Part shown: positions 1-13,068 of the stretch, in pieces | How the letters are laid out: each line of letters starts with the position of its first letter | Position numbering within the stretch: position 1 is the first letter of the stretch | Assembly (NCBI RefSeq): GCF_032854445.1 | Contig: NC_088301.1 | Location: 32,348,402-32,412,401, forward strand | Direction: 5' to 3' | DNA from: Liolophura sinensis | Taxonomy: Eukaryota; Mollusca; Polyplacophora; Chitonida; Chitonidae | DNA: 64,000 nt | The notes under the pieces: generated by a model | Told to the model about the DNA's origin: nothing | Databases searched by the model: none | Seen by the model: the letters and a program-made list of their open reading frames with translations, nothing else | Made by a program: the position numbers and the translations under genes

Positions 1-2526
1 ATGTCTCTAAAATCTGTGAAACTTTGTTTCCGACCTGGTCTTTCTACATATATATACAGTAGGCTACACTTGAGGTTGTATGGCCAAGTCTGTCGGATGG
101 ATACGAGGGCCTTTGCCTCTGAGAAACACCAAGCCAAATGTGCAGAGCTTTTAAGGTTGAACGTAATATATACTAAACCAAAACAAGGGAGTCTAAAAGT
201 TTACACTTAGTAAAGGCACACTGAGTAAAGGCAACATCTTTTATAATATATTTCCAAAAACTTTTCATACTCTGGGTGTCATACCTCTTTCTGTAGCTTG
301 AATTAATGTGCCTAGTGTGATTGCATCAGGTCTATTTTTAGCCACATCAGCTTTGGGTGGCAACAATTGAACCCATGACAAATATACCCAATCCACCTAT
401 AATAACTGGAATACACATTTTCTCAATAATGTTTATGTCAATTCAACGGCCCACCCCAGCCCAGCTCATCCTCAGATCTCTGCAGATATCACGCCTTTCA
501 TGCTGTTTACCTAATTATGTTGTTGTTGTTGCACGGTATTCATTGCAAAACAGGATAACCAAAAAACTGTTTCCGTGCATGATTAGACAGCCAGCTGTAC
601 CACTTACCTTTAACTGTAAACATACTCTGAATTTAACACTTAAACAAAATCCCGAGAAGCATATTTGAAAACAAACTGCAAGGAAAAAGGTAAAGTGAAA
701 TCACAAGTCGATCAAAGTATGCATTCAATTTTCCCTCGCAACAGTGAAAGCGGAAGCGGAAACAAGCCAATAGATGGCGCTATGATTAAATACATGTAAA
801 CATTTTCACTTGTCTGTCAGACAGGCCAACTAAGATGAGGAATGGTTTAATAGGAACAGATCTTAATCAAGATCAAATGTGAAGGTCTGCACTTTTTATA
901 GCCTTAATCAGTAACAAGGTAGAAAGGGTATGGCTTGGGAGCCCGGTGATATACCAGGTCATTAGTTTGCGTCATGAGAAATGTCAAAATGTCAGTTGAC
1001 CTGAAAAATGTTCCTTTTATAAAATTCTCAACATACCTTTTCAGGGTAAGACTTTTTACCAGAGTGAGATGTATTGACTGTTGGGTCTGTTGATATATAT
1101 ATGTGAGATGTCAAATGAGGACCAGAACTGACTCCGAATAATGCAAGTGTTGTGAGGAAGAACCAGACCAAATTTTCAAAACCGCACCGGTAATAGTTAA
1201 AACCTCATGTCGGATAGTAAAGATATGTATTCTGATGTGATTTTTATGGTGTGGAAATGGTACACACAAATTCGTGGCCCTTGTTGGTTCATTTAGCTGA
1301 AGTGTCACTCACACTGTGGCAGATCAAACCTTAGTTGTGAAGTGGGCGAACTCTCATTCAGCAATGCATTTGCGAGAGTTACAGAGGGAAGCAGGCCCAA
1401 ATGTGTCGGATTGACAGTAAGGAACATTTGTTGCTGTTCACACTCACATTAAACTTCCCTGGCATAAATTGACTTTAACTGTGTGGCCTCTGCAATTAAC
1501 TGATCTTTTGTGAGACTGAAATCCAGTAGATCAACTTATAAGTTTCACGTAATATACACAAGTAGTGTAACTTTGAAAAATGAAAGCGTCATTCTGACTC
1601 ATAACTTCAGAATTTTATTATGCCATCATCTCAGCCCATCACCTTGCCCAAAGATGAAAAAAAAAATTCCAAACATGGCAGACGTTGATTTGAATGGTCC
1701 TATTTGAAAGTTTAAATGGCTGGGTTACTGTTGAAAGATGGTCTGCCAATGCTGGCTTTGACATATTACATTTCGGGCGTTTAAGGAAATTGGTGGATAG
1801 CAAAAATAAGGTAGGGTTTGACCTTTTTTTTCATGAAATTGTCCGTGTGGAAGTCTATATGACCAAAGGTGGGTATTACGGTAGGAACGTCCAGCTTAGC
1901 TTTGGGCTAATGGCAATCATGTCTGTTCACCCAAAATACTAGTAATCACATTTTTAGTGAGCCCGTCTCCATCATGTTAACAAGATTGACCTTCAGGCCA
2001 TGACCTTTAGCAGAGTAAATGCAGACAGATGTATGGCCGTGTCCAGGGATTATCCTCCTTAAATAACACTTTGAGCATCCATATTGATTAGGTGACGTAA
2101 AACAAACGAATCTAGATGTTGGCCGCAGTAGTGTAGACCCTGAAAATGTCCTATTTTATCAATTTGTATGGCTGAAATGAACCATTTTTGGTTGAGAACA
2201 GGTTAGTTAATTTGTAGAAACATTTGATTGACATCAATTTATGCTAGGGAAGTTTTAATTAACGTATGAACAGTGGTAAGTGTTTCTTACATTTGGTGCT
2301 TTTTTCTCTCCATAACTCTTGCAACTGTTTTGCTCGATGATAATTACTCCACTCTGCAACTAATCAAACCTTGACCACTAAGCACTCATGAAACTCGTTC
2401 TGGAAGTTTTGGCTGCCTCTTCAAGTCAAGGGGCTCGTCAAGTAGGCCTTCTGGTACTGCTGCTAGACACTGGGCTCTGTTTTATTTATTTATTTATTTA
2501 TTTGTTGTTTTTGTTAACATTTTTAG
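1..2526. other. No supported gene; upstream flank of the SAM-domain gene
   Basis: I see no exon with coherent coding sense and splice sites here. Short open frames (for example 1694-1942 plus) lack splice support or recognisable domains. The stretch could hold the promoter and a non-coding first exon of the SAM-domain gene. A T-rich tract at 2479-2526 ending in TTTTTAG reads as an intron 3' end. A (TTTA)n microsatellite lies at about 2479-2503. Confidence 0.5.
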
Positions 2527-2589
2527 GCTTGAGACAGTTATTTGTGGAAGAGGAGGAAGTTTTATGTGGGTTGTGAAGCTAGTGGTGTT

Positions 2590-2613
2590 ATGGTTGGATG
2601 GTTATGGTTATAG
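2590..2613 (+). promoter_or_regulatory. Short upstream ORF just before the SAM-gene start
   Basis: A seven-codon ORF (M V G W L W L stop) ends five bases before the chosen ATG at 2619. A second upstream ATG at 2564 opens a different frame that overlaps the main start. If the 5' leader begins at the acceptor at 2526, both would lie in the mRNA and could lower initiation at 2619. The leader extent is inferred. Confidence 0.35.
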
Positions 2614-2618
2614 CTGTG

Positions 2619-4982
2619 ATGGAGGGTTTTGTCAAAGTTCCACCTGGACGAGCAGGTCCTCTGATGTGTGACAAAGCCATCTCCGCTGAACAGATGGTCA
2701 CTCCTGTGGTCAGTTGCCTATTTTACTCTTAAACTTCAAAATAACTGACTTTTTTTTAAGTATGAGCAAAGAGCTTACATATGTAATTAAACAAGAATGA
2801 CCTTTTGATTTTCAGAAAATTCAATGCTAAAGTTACTACTTTAGCACTTTAAATAGATTTTTGCCTATTTTAATTAGGTTGCTTAATACCAGAATGCCTA
2901 ATGTTTTTCTCCCCTGTAGGAGCTATACCTCAGTATTTCATGGTCATTAAATCTAAAAACAATTTATTTCTTATTGAAAGAATAGGCCAAAGGTGTATAA
3001 GCCTGCATCTAAATGTGTGATTGTTTTCTCAATTGACCTAAATCGGCTATCACATAAATAATATATTGTATGTTAATTGACATGTCTTGTTTTCCTTTCA
3101 ACTTACTAGCCTTTAAAGCCAAAAGAAGTTAAGAAGACTCCGAAAAGCAAAAGCAAACCACTTTATTTTTGGAACTCAGCTGATGTGAACAAGTGGCTTA
3201 AAAAACATGGAGGCCAGTGTTTTGACCTGTATGGGGAGTTGTTTCTAGAACATGATGTCACAGGTAAGACTTGAAGAATATTAGATGTATTTTCATGCTA
3301 TAACCCTTACTCTCATCAAGCAGATGTCCGTAGCCTGTCATCTCCTGCTGAAAGAGCTCACAACTGATACAGATAACTAGTTAACATAATCCAGAATCAC
3401 CAGTGGAATCAGTTGTAACATTATAAGCCATAAGATCTTGTTGTAAAGTTATTGTGAATGAACGAAGTGGGATGGTAAATACTGGCCAAATTTTACCAAA
3501 TTTGTTGATAGAGGTCGGGTTTAAAGTATGGAGACTATTTACATGTATGCAAAGCTTGGTAGTCTTCAGTCTGGCTGTGTGTAAGTTATGTGAATATTAA
3601 TGAAGAAACACCTGCATTTCCACCAATAAAATATGCAATTGTTTACCATGGTAATTTTGTTGTTCTCATTGTTCATTGGCTAATTGGATTATGTCAGTTT
3701 TAAGTTGTGTAAGAAAACTAGGTGTCTTTCGACAGAGCATTAGGTCAATAGATGGTCTGTTAGGGAGAGAGTAGTTAAGACACAGTAGTCAAGATGCGTG
3801 CCTTTCACTTTCACATAGTCACTAGGACTATGATTCAATCCAAGCCTCAAACTGAAATCTTTCAGTACTGTTCTGGGTTGCAAAAGTGATTAATAGTGCT
3901 TTTGTATAATAATAACAAAAATAATAATAATAATCTGGGTCACAAAAGTGATTGATAGTGCTTGTGTATAATACTACTACCACTAATAATAATAATATCC
4001 TTACCTAATGAAGGATGCTTGATCAATTTCTGTTCGATTTCTCAGGACGGACACTTATCCGCTTAAATGAAATAAAACTGGAAAAGATGGGGGTAACAAA
4101 CCCAGTTCACAAGTAAGTTTTTGTTTTAACTTGGAGCCCATTGTCTGCCATTATGTAATTGTAATTTAGACATCCTGTGCGATTTTATGCTTCCTGTTTG
4201 AAAAAAAAAAATCCTCGTGTAATGGCCAAGTGTATAAATAAATTTGAAAGAGGGGTGAGTGAATTTTATGTGATGAAATATGTGTGTTAACTAAAGGTGA
4301 TTTCCCCCCAGTAAGAGTTTAGGGACGTACCGTTACTAATAACTAATGTTTCTTGTAGTGCTGAACTCATGAAACAGATTCTTCAGCAGAGGTTACGCCA
4401 TGAAGCAGTTGAAACAAGAACACTAGATCAGAAACGTGAGTTACTCACCTTTTTTAATATCCAGTTTATCTTTGGTTTTAACTTAGCTGTGAAGCCGTTG
4501 AATGTATGGTCAGGTACCTGACTTCAATGCAGAGTTAAACTCTCAAAATATTAAATCTGTCTGGCAGATTTCAGAGAAAGGGTCTTTACATTTATGTTAC
4601 TGAATAAGGTGATATTTCAGCTGAATGAGGCAAGTAATGATTTTGCAGTCTAGGTTTCAACCTTTCCCTATCTCATTTTGTACATTTACAGCCATGTTGT
4701 CTTAACAACGCAAAGGATATACATGTACATTCCTGTATACTGTAGCATTGTTGCAAATTATATGTTATAGAGCAAAATTCAAACCTATTGCCAATTTGAT
4801 TTACTGCAAAATAACTGTTAGTAAATTCGATATTACTTATTTGTATTTAGTGTATTATAAATTCATTTTTCTGCCAATTCTTTAATAAATTGGTATAGCA
4901 TGAATTGAGTTTATAACTTTCTTCTCTTGCAGGAAGTGGCTTTGAGCTAAAGTTACCAGATACCAAAACTGCTAAAGGATAA
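2619..4982 (+). CDS. Small SAM-domain protein, Aveugle/SAMD10/SAMD12-like (145 aa, five exons)
   Basis: Coding exons are 2619-2708, 3110-3263, 4046-4112, 4359-4435 and 4933-4982. All have GT donors and AG acceptors, and the phases (0, 1, 0+2, 1) join into one 145-residue frame. Residues 31-46 are a Lys-rich linker. Residues 47-118 form a SAM domain, with W51, 'DVNKWLKKHGG', 'LYGELFLEHDVTGRTLIRL' and 'LEKMGV' followed by the long C-terminal helix 'ELMKQILQQRLRHEAVE'. This pattern, including the 'HDVTGR.LLRL' turn and the 'R-Q-R-L' helix, matches from memory Drosophila Aveugle/Hyphen and vertebrate SAMD10/SAMD12. Aveugle is a cytoplasmic scaffold linking CNK to KSR for Raf activation; the same role here is inference. 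The start at 2619 is chosen because it opens an in-phase exon ending in a GTCAGT donor. The upstream non-coding exon probably begins at 2527. Confidence is high for a SAM protein and moderate for orthology. Confidence 0.88.
3873..3998 (+). repeat. Two-copy 62-bp tandem repeat with (AAT)n
   Basis: The segment from 'ctgggt..caaaagtgatt' to an AAT-rich end occurs at 3873 and again at 3935, in the second coding intron of the SAM-domain gene (between its second and third coding exons). Confidence 0.75.
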
Positions 4983-5511
4983 GTAGTTTAGGCTTCACTG
5001 CATGTCACCCTAGGAGACATTCAGATTCTTTTACATATCACAATTAACACAGCCACGCCCTGGAAATTTTCTCATTTCTTGCACGATCACATGTTGCAAG
5101 CTAGGATTTTGGCTTCAACTACAGACATTGTTGGCTTTCATCTAGATTGTTACATGGTTGAGTTATTTGTAGAATCACAATTAAAGTTTAATGAGAATTT
5201 GTTGCCCTTTATAAGATGGGGAACATATAGCAAGAAATTCCTGGTGTTACAGTTTTGTACGGCAACTGCTCTTTGAGAAATGACAGGGAGACTAAATCAA
5301 AGCCTGCACTCCTTAAAATATTTGTTGCAACTTCTAAGACAGTGCTCTTGTTTGATGCAGAATATTTTTGAATAATATTTCCCAATTTTCACTTCCCAGG
5401 CATGCTGTATGTCTTGGTTTAAGTGTGTCCATATTGTTTGGATTTTATTTTTACATCGTATGTGTATGTGTTGACTGACAAATCATTTTTCTATAAAAAT
5501 TGTTGGTGATA

Positions 5512-5608
5512 AGTACATGTTTTTTTATGGTGTTAAAAAGTACTGGTTTACTGCCTACTGTTGTTATGATGGATGTGACTGCCTGCTATTATAGCACAAA
5601 TTCTGTTT
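5512..5608 (+). repeat. Copy 1 of a 95-bp direct duplication
   Basis: The segment from 'acatgttttt' through 'tattatagcacaaattc' recurs at about 6563-6650 with only a few differences. Both copies lie in the probable 3' UTR of the SAM gene, with a SINE insertion immediately before the second copy. Confidence 0.85.
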
Positions 5609-6389
5609 TTCGTATTTTTATGTGCACAATGATGGACTTTAATCTTCTGGTAGTAAAAGAGAATATGAATACACATTATGTGTTTACAATGAAAAATTTC
5701 TCTTCATTACCTTGTTTGTAATTTTCAAAGCTCATCACAGTTTATTCTATGCTGACAGGTGTATTTTTTATGTAGAATACTGAAATAAGTTTTGCTTAAG
5801 CCAGTTTTGTGATACAAGTTTTTATTTTTATAACATTTGAAATGCTGGTAATATTTCTACTTCCTACTTACAAACAGAAAGACCAACAAAACTTCTGGAA
5901 TAGTTTACCAAATTTTAATATGAAAGAATTGCTCTACATTTTTTCTTTTCCCTATGAAATGGGATAAGGGAAAGAATTTCACTCTTTACAGAAATAGGTG
6001 GGGAAAAAAATCCACCTGATAAACTGTTCAAGTTTTACTTTGTTGGCATTGCTATGAATCAAATATATTCTGTTTTAAAACAGTCAGTTGGGCTGTTGCT
6101 AAATTTTTCCCAGGTGTAGTTTGAACCTCTTGACTGCTTTACCTGGCGGTTTTACGAAGAAAACATTTTGTGTCACATGCATGTTTTTGTTTACAGGGTT
6201 TAAAGTATTTTTGTGGCATTTGTAAAGTGTGTGATGTACATCATATGTAGAGGACTTTGTTTGTGTGCTTTGTGTGTATTTGATATTCGTGTACATGAAC
6301 ACTTGTGTTGATATAACATATTCTCAACTGTGAACCATCCTGTGGATTGTTGTCTAAAAGTGTATTAGACCCTGGACTAAAATTATCAC

Positions 6390-6546
6390 CTCTCCGGCCG
6401 TATGTGGGAAGGTCTGCCTGCAACCTGTGTAGGGTCGTGGGTTTTCTCCGGGCTCTGCCCGGTTTCCTCCCACCATAATGCTGGACTCAGTCGTATAAGT
6501 AAAATATTCTTGAGTGCGACGTACAACACCAATCAAATAAATAAAT
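6390..6546 (+). mobile_element. 5'-truncated tRNA-type SINE with target-site duplication
   Basis: This is the 3' part of the common SINE of this window ('tctccggccgtatgtggg' through 'caccaatcaaataaataaata'). The 11-base direct repeat AAAATTATCAC flanks it at 6379-6389 and 6547-6557. This is the hallmark of LINE-driven retroposition, and a clean insertion. Confidence 0.9.
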
Positions 6547-6562
6547 AAAATTATCACACTGT

Positions 6563-6650
6563 ACATGTTTTTTATGGTGTTAAAAAGTACTGGTTTACTG
6601 CCTGCTGTTGTTATGATGGATGTGACTGCCTGCTATTATAGCACAAATTC
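6563..6650 (+). repeat. Copy 2 of the 95-bp direct duplication
   Basis: Nearly identical to 5512-5608, including 'ggtgttaaaaagtactgg' and 'ggatgtgactgcctgc'. It begins directly after the SINE target-site copy. Confidence 0.85.
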
Positions 6651-6892
6651 CGTCGTTGACCTCTGAACAGCCGAGTTCTTTTATCCTTGGTTATTAATCC
6701 TAAAACATTCTCATTACTACATGTTCTCTACAACATGTCCTTTAATGATCCTGTCAGGTTTTGCTTTTAACATGTACTCTTTAAATCACATGCCAATAGT
6801 CATAACCATTCATTTCTTCTTTAGAACACAGCATTTTTTAAAATATCATTGTATTATTTTCTTTGGAATACTCAATCTTTGCTGTACCCTAT

Positions 6893-7015
6893 AGAACATG
6901 TTCTTGGTGAAATGTGCTGAAACACATCACATCATATATGACTGGACTTATTTTCAGGTCATATGATGTATACTGTAGAACATGTTCTAGCATTTATTAC
7001 TGAAGAACATGTTCT
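6893..7015. promoter_or_regulatory. Three copies of the palindrome AGAACATGTTCT
   Basis: Exact copies lie at 6893-6904, 6977-6988 and 7004-7015. The core GAACATGTTC fits the p53-family half-site pattern RRRCWWGYYY. Function is not shown: in the probable 3' UTR they may simply be repeat remnants. Confidence 0.4.
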
Positions 7016-10000
7016 TTACAATGTATCTTTCAGAACAATCTTTATGGTAAACTCTTTATGGTAAATTTTTAATCCATCTTGCAGAAAATATCCATTATGA
7101 TTTTTACAGAAATTGCTGTTTTTAAATTTAACATGTCTTTTGGGATGTGATTAACATGAAATTTCATTTCACATTTGTTTTTTTTTGACATTGTGATGAT
7201 AAATGTACTTATTTGTGTGTTTAAAATGTTTCTGCTTTTCCATATCTCTCATAGACAGATTATTCTGTATTTTGTGTATTCTTTCATGCATGTATTCTTT
7301 TCATGGACTTATGGCTGATTTGCTTTATATTTAATACACACCCAGCGTAGCCTGAAACTGGTCAACGTATTCTCGGGCCATATGAAATAACAGTTTCATA
7401 CAACCTTGTTACACACATACATGTATAATGAACACTTTGTTAATTAGTCATGGTATCAGTTAATCCATGGCATTGCTTTAATTACTAGAATCTCATTAAC
7501 TTGATGCTTTGCCTCTTGATGTCAGAATTCCATTAGATGATCTGTTGTTGATTAATGGTTAGGTAATATGGAATTTTTGTGTGACGAAATTTGACTATGA
7601 TACTGTTTACAGTGAAACAGCTGCCAAAAACTGACTTTACATTTCGTTACATTTAGATGTGTAACAGGGTTGTGTAAGATGATATTCCATACCATTGGGT
7701 AATTTTTAAAATTTCTTCTATCTTATCTCTCAGTATCTAGAAACCTGCACGAGAATCTGTTGTAAAAATGTACCAGGCCAAAACAGAATGTTAGTCAAGG
7801 AAGAAGACATGATGAAGCCACTGTTATAAGATACTGCGGAAGATTTTACTTAAGACACAAAGACTTAAAGAGAATTAAAGGTATTCAAATATTTTTCTTC
7901 AAAACTACATGTATGTAGTCCACATAACGCTCACAGTAGCCATTTATATGTGTTAGTGCACATTGCCATAATGTGCTTTGCAAGAGTTTTGTCAGTAGTC
8001 CAACAAAGGTATTATCATTGATGCAGAACTGAATTTGGACATGGAAGCCATCCTAGAATTCATGTATTTAAATGGAGTTAAGTCTATTCATGAATGGTTT
8101 AAGAAATATGATGGTATTTTTACAGACAGTTCTAAGTTGTTTGTCTGATGATGGTGATGATGATGATGATTTTACCGTTTTTCCTGATAATATATAAGTA
8201 ATGCTTTTCAGGTAATACTGCTTTCATTTTCTAAATTTGCCAGTCTCAAGAGTGAAGATATTATCCCGAACATGTAGGACTTGCCAAAAATCATAACGCT
8301 TTATTTTGGAAATTTTACACCTGTCGACAAAACTAAATGTTTTCATTTCATTTTGAAACTGTGAACTATCAAATACCAGTATTTTAATATCATATTTATG
8401 TCATAAAGGTCAACACTTATCAGCAGTATGAATGAATCTTTAAAATAATTAGTGTTGCCATGGTATATTTGATTTCTATTGTTTCTGTGGATGGAACTTT
8501 AGATTTCTGTCTTACTCAGCAGTATTTGATAGTTTCATGATTGATTTTACTGCAGAAAAGTGGATTAGAAACGTCCTATGATTAATGGTTGTGAATTTTA
8601 GATATTTCTTTTTATGAGAATTTAATTAAGGCAGTTCATTTGTTTATTTAATATATTTGCTGGAAGGTGTGTGGGTCGCAAAATACTGAATTATGATAAT
8701 GATTAAAGTGTCAGCTACAGATGTAAAATAAAGTCTGGCCCACGTTGCAAATAAAATTATATGTACATGTAGAATGACAGTACAGAGTTAAAGGATACAT
8801 GAAATGCTTGGTTTTTAATTTCTTAATGTGGAATATAAGGTGTGGCCTAATATATAAAGGTACAAAAAAGATTGTCAGCTCTCTTCTCATTGCATAAAAA
8901 TCACTCACGGCAATAGCCGTCACAACGACTTTGTTGGAGGAGAGCCCAGATTGGTGGCGCTAAGCCAGGCCCTTGTTACCAGTGTGTTCATAGTTGACCT
9001 CATCTCCGAGTAGTTCCGATCATTGATAAAAAATGTGCCTAAACTGTAGGGGTTATAAAGAAATATACCTAAAAAATGAAAAATGAATTTCTCGTTCTTT
9101 CAGTATGTTTTTCTTCATTTTGCTTAAAACCCTGCTTTTTGTTTGATAGTACCAAGTTTTCATGTATCCTTTAAATTCTGGATGAATAACTAAGGTTACA
9201 TTAACTTAATTGGCCTGAATTTGAACTGGATTTGTTTCTTTTGTTCTTGTTGTTTTTCTTTAATGTAAAAACTCCAGTATGTACCTGATACAGCCTTACA
9301 TGTATTGAGGTACCTTTAGTAGTTGTGACATATGAATGGAAACAGTAGTTATGCTCTAACCATGTTTTTTGCTGTTTTTGTACTATGGGTTCTTACTTAA
9401 AAAAAAAAAACACATTCAGATTGATTCCATTTGGCTAGCTTGATGTCACATTTACACAATGCAATTTGTCATACTGACTTATCAGATGTGACTCATGGAG
9501 TGAACTTAAAACTTTCATGAGATTTGTACATTTCAGCAAGAGATTGAAAGAGACAGATTGAAAAAAGCTATATATTTATTGTGACAATGGGCTTTGTATC
9601 ATTGAATCCATCATTTTTTTCCAAAGCAGCATGTGTATTTGGTCAGTGATGAAATGTTATTTGTGGTAAATTTGGTTCTGCAGTTATGGTGCGAATAATT
9701 TATATGTTGGTTTTTGTAACATTAATGTGCATGTATGGAAAGAAGGGTTTTATGATTTTAACCAAAGGAGTATTGGCATAATGAATCTTGATGGTTTGAA
9801 AAATCACAACTCTTGAGAAAGTACATCTAGAGGAGTTATTCAAATCAAAGCAACATGGAGGCTGAAGACGTAATAAAGTTATTGCCACTATTGTTAAAAT
9901 TTGTCTGTATTACATGAAACAAATTGCACCACAATATTTCAGTGGGCACTTTCACGTCAGTTTGTGTTTACTGCATGTGTATATTTATTTGGTTGTTGTT

Positions 10001-10138
10001 TAACACAATATTCAAAACCTGTTTATCTTTGTGCTCAGTGTAGACTTCCACCCTTTACCAAGAACCACACTTCGATGTTCCAGCCAAATAAAGAATGGCT
10101 AGATTCCAGACTTCTGTTTCATTGATCAGAGCTGATGT

Positions 10139-10310
10139 CAAGGCCTAAGCCTGCTGAGACCAAGGCATAAGCCAAGTGAGACCAAGTTTTAGTTATTAGC
10201 AGAGTGAGGGCAAGGCTTTAGCTGGCTGACCAACACTTTCGCTGCATGAGGCCAAGGTATTAGCTGCATGAGGCCAAGGTTTTAGCTGGATGAGAACAAG
10301 GTACAGATGT
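10139..10310 (+). repeat. Degenerate tandem repeat (gaggccaaggtnttagctg)
   Basis: Diverged units of roughly 25-29 bases containing 'gaccaaggc.taagcc' or 'gaggccaaggt.ttagctg' repeat about six times. Confidence 0.6.
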
Positions 10311-10722
10311 GACCAATGCCAACCAGTTCAGATTTAGATCTTGGCTTTTATTATGAGCATTGTACATGTACAATCAAAGGCTGTAATGCTGGAGAGACCA
10401 CAATTGTGGCACTTTCACAAAAGTATGAAGGATACATATCCTGTACCTTGTAAAGTATTGGATACCTACATAAACATTTAACACCCAGGAAGTGTTCAAA
10501 TACATATACATGTAGATGTATCAATAAATAAGAAATAGTTTCTTAATGAAACCACAAATCACAACTACTGTAATTCAAATAAATAAAATAAATAAGTAAT
10601 TCTTGCATACACAAACAGTCAAGCTTTTATAGTGATCAACTGCAGACAAAAATCTGGTGTCCACACAATACTGATGAATACTAAACACATTAACACTTGT
10701 ATAGAAATGTACATAAATGTTG

Positions 10723-10950
10723 TCAACTGCTTATCATGAAACATCTGCATAATAGTAACTTGTAGAAAAACTTTCACAAAGGACAATTTACCAGACGAAT
10801 TACCATTATCACAAAAAATAGTCAACAGACAAATCATCAACTGCTTATCATGAAATATCTGCATAATAGTAACTTGTAGAAAAACTTTCATGAAGGACAA
10901 TTTACCAGACAAATTATCATTATCACAAAAAATAGTCAACAGACAAATCA
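10723..10950 (+). repeat. Two-copy 114-bp tandem duplication
   Basis: 'tcaactgcttatcatgaaa' starts at 10723 and again at 10837, and the units are about 95% alike. Since 114 is a multiple of three, an open frame persists on the minus strand, but nothing else suggests coding. Confidence 0.9.
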
Positions 10951-11299
10951 TCAAGGTTTGTATACAAAACAGTCAACTGAAAAATTTATTTCCATAGTCA
11001 AACTGGAATATCAATTCTAATATAAAAACTGACAAACTCAAATTTGTACAAAACCATGGGCAGATTTACCATGTGTACAAAACATTTAGTACAATGAGTA
11101 CAGTCAGTGGATGATTTTCCCTTTTGAACACAAAACGTGGACTAGCAACCCATTAGTGGAAAAGACCAGACTGACAATTATCACAGTCAGCAACACTCTA
11201 AATACTGGGTCCTACTTACAAAAAAACTATAAACTGACAAAATATCTTTTGCAGATTACAATGTACTGATAAGTTATCACTCATGGATCCAGTCAATTT

Positions 11300-11440
11300 A
11301 CCACCTGTATCAAAACAGCCACTACCACCTGCATCAAAACAGCCACTACCATGTACAAGCATGAAAACAGCCACTACCACCCGCATGAAAACAGCCACTA
11401 CCACCTGCATGAAAACAGCTACTACCACTTGTACAAGACA
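11300..11440 (+). repeat. Short tandem repeat (cagccactaccacctgcatgaaaa)
   Basis: Units of about 24-30 bases built on 'acagccactaccacctgcat' repeat five to six times. The open frame on the minus strand is a by-product. Confidence 0.8.
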
Positions 11441-12104
11441 GCTAGAGTTTTAAGTCAGGTATTGGGTGAAAAGGCTGTTTACCTACACGTAGGTTACCTC
11501 CAAGTCTTCTCCATGAAATATTACTGAGTTGTATTAAACACTAGTGTATTAAATTAATTAATTAGTCCAGCCAGAACCAAGCAGGGCTGGATCTCAATGC
11601 GGAGTTAAAGGACTTCCAGCACAAGCTACCTGGTAGGCAAAAGCCCTTTTTACACTATGAACAGCTATTAAACTAACCGCATTACATTACACAGTGATCT
11701 CCCTTGGTGTTAGAATATGTAACTGAGAAAACTGCTGCGACAGTTTCGCAACATAACTGAGCTGGGGATTGTTTCTCAAAAGTGTCTTAACTTTACGACA
11801 GCATGAAGGATTTACGATGGACTTCTTTTCACTATCAGCAACTTAGCTTTGGACAACTGAAACTCTTCAATGAAAAAAGGTAAAAAATGTACCTGCACTG
11901 ATGTTTTGTTTTGAGGCTGACATGCGCATGAATACTTCTCTGGTCGATTTTCTGCAGCAGCTACTGAAACGTACATAAGGTTTACAGGTGCTTATTGTGG
12001 CGCCTGGGGGCCAAACTTGCTGACATATCTGCAGGTTTTTCATTGTTACGACCGACCTACGATATTTCATCATGGGCACAAAATTTGCCACCTGTAGAGG
12101 ACAT

Positions 12105-12265
12105 AAATTGATTTTCTCCTGTGATGTCACAGTGCATGCGTACTTCATATATGTTTTATCAGAACGCATACTCCGATAATTGTGACGATTGATAATAAAC
12201 GAAAGAACAACTGAGTTCACAGGTTTGGACCGTCTTGATACAAACGGGAAGGAGTTTTACGAGTT
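12105..12265 (+). repeat. Dispersed repeat, copy 1 (unknown family)
   Basis: Shares a diverged but long match with 46965-47105: 'gtacttcatatatgttt', 'ccgataattgtgacg', 'gagttcaca' and 'gtcttgatac' occur in the same order and spacing. Likely an old transposable-element fragment. Confidence 0.65.
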
Positions 12266-13068
12266 CCCCATTATGTCATAGCAAAAACACTAGCAGCTAG
12301 AAAGCAGGGACATAGTACAAACGTGTTGGAATGAAAATATGAAAGTGAACTGCGTGGAGGTGGGTAAATCACCACAAAATGATGACAACAGATTAAGGCA
12401 TCATCAATTCAGAATGACTGACAATCACTTATACAGTATAACGTCAACTGTACAGAACAAGTAAACAACATACAACATCGCTTATTTTAACTGCTCCCAC
12501 CTAATTCATAAAATGACATTTGAACAAAATTTCAGCTGAACACAGCATGGACATACTTCTTTTACATCATATACATTATAAAATACAAACAAGAAATAAG
12601 ATATTTTAAACATTAAAAAATTCACCTGGATTTGTTATTAATACTTTAGGTAATAAGAGTATCAACCATTGCTTTTGCTGGTTTTATCACAACAAACCCA
12701 GGTTTTATGCTTTTCGTCACAATAAATATGACACATCTTCACTTTTGTGACAGATAAGAACTTTCATATTCTAAATTATGAGACAGCACCCTTGGAATTG
12801 AAGGACTGAAAGAGATAAATAACATTATTAATAAAATCATTACAAGAGGAATATCTTCTCTCAAAAGTTTCAAAGATAATTGAACTTCTGTTTACGCAGC
12901 CATATGTAATACTTGTCAGCCTACTCTCACTATGTTGATTGTTGCTTTAAGTCAGGAGGTTTGTCAGCTGCAGGACAAAGAGCTATGCCCAGTTTTCATC
13001 ACCATGAAACATACTTTAGTACACAACTCAATTTTAAAAGTATTTAATTCAATTCAAGACAGCTTTAA

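Larger units (their letters stand above)
4983..13068. other. Convergent 3' flanks (long 3' UTRs and spacer)
   Basis: No coding exon could be supported over 8 kb. The SAM gene ends at 4982 on the plus strand and the large minus-strand gene ends at 13069, so both 3' UTRs lie here. An AATAAA on the plus strand at 8727-8732 and one on the minus strand at 10985-10990 are possible poly(A) signals, unverified. The interval also holds a duplicated 95-bp segment, a SINE at 6390, an AGAACATGTTCT cluster and tandem repeats near 10.1-11.4 kb. Confidence 0.5.

Noticed and set aside
1694-1942. 82-codon plus-strand frame with protein-like composition
   Set aside because: No splice sites, no domain and no link to the SAM gene. 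Length is expected by chance.
11867-12220. 117-codon minus-strand frame near the end of the large gene
   Set aside because: Overlaps the dispersed repeat also found at 47.0 kb. No acceptor in phase with exon 31.
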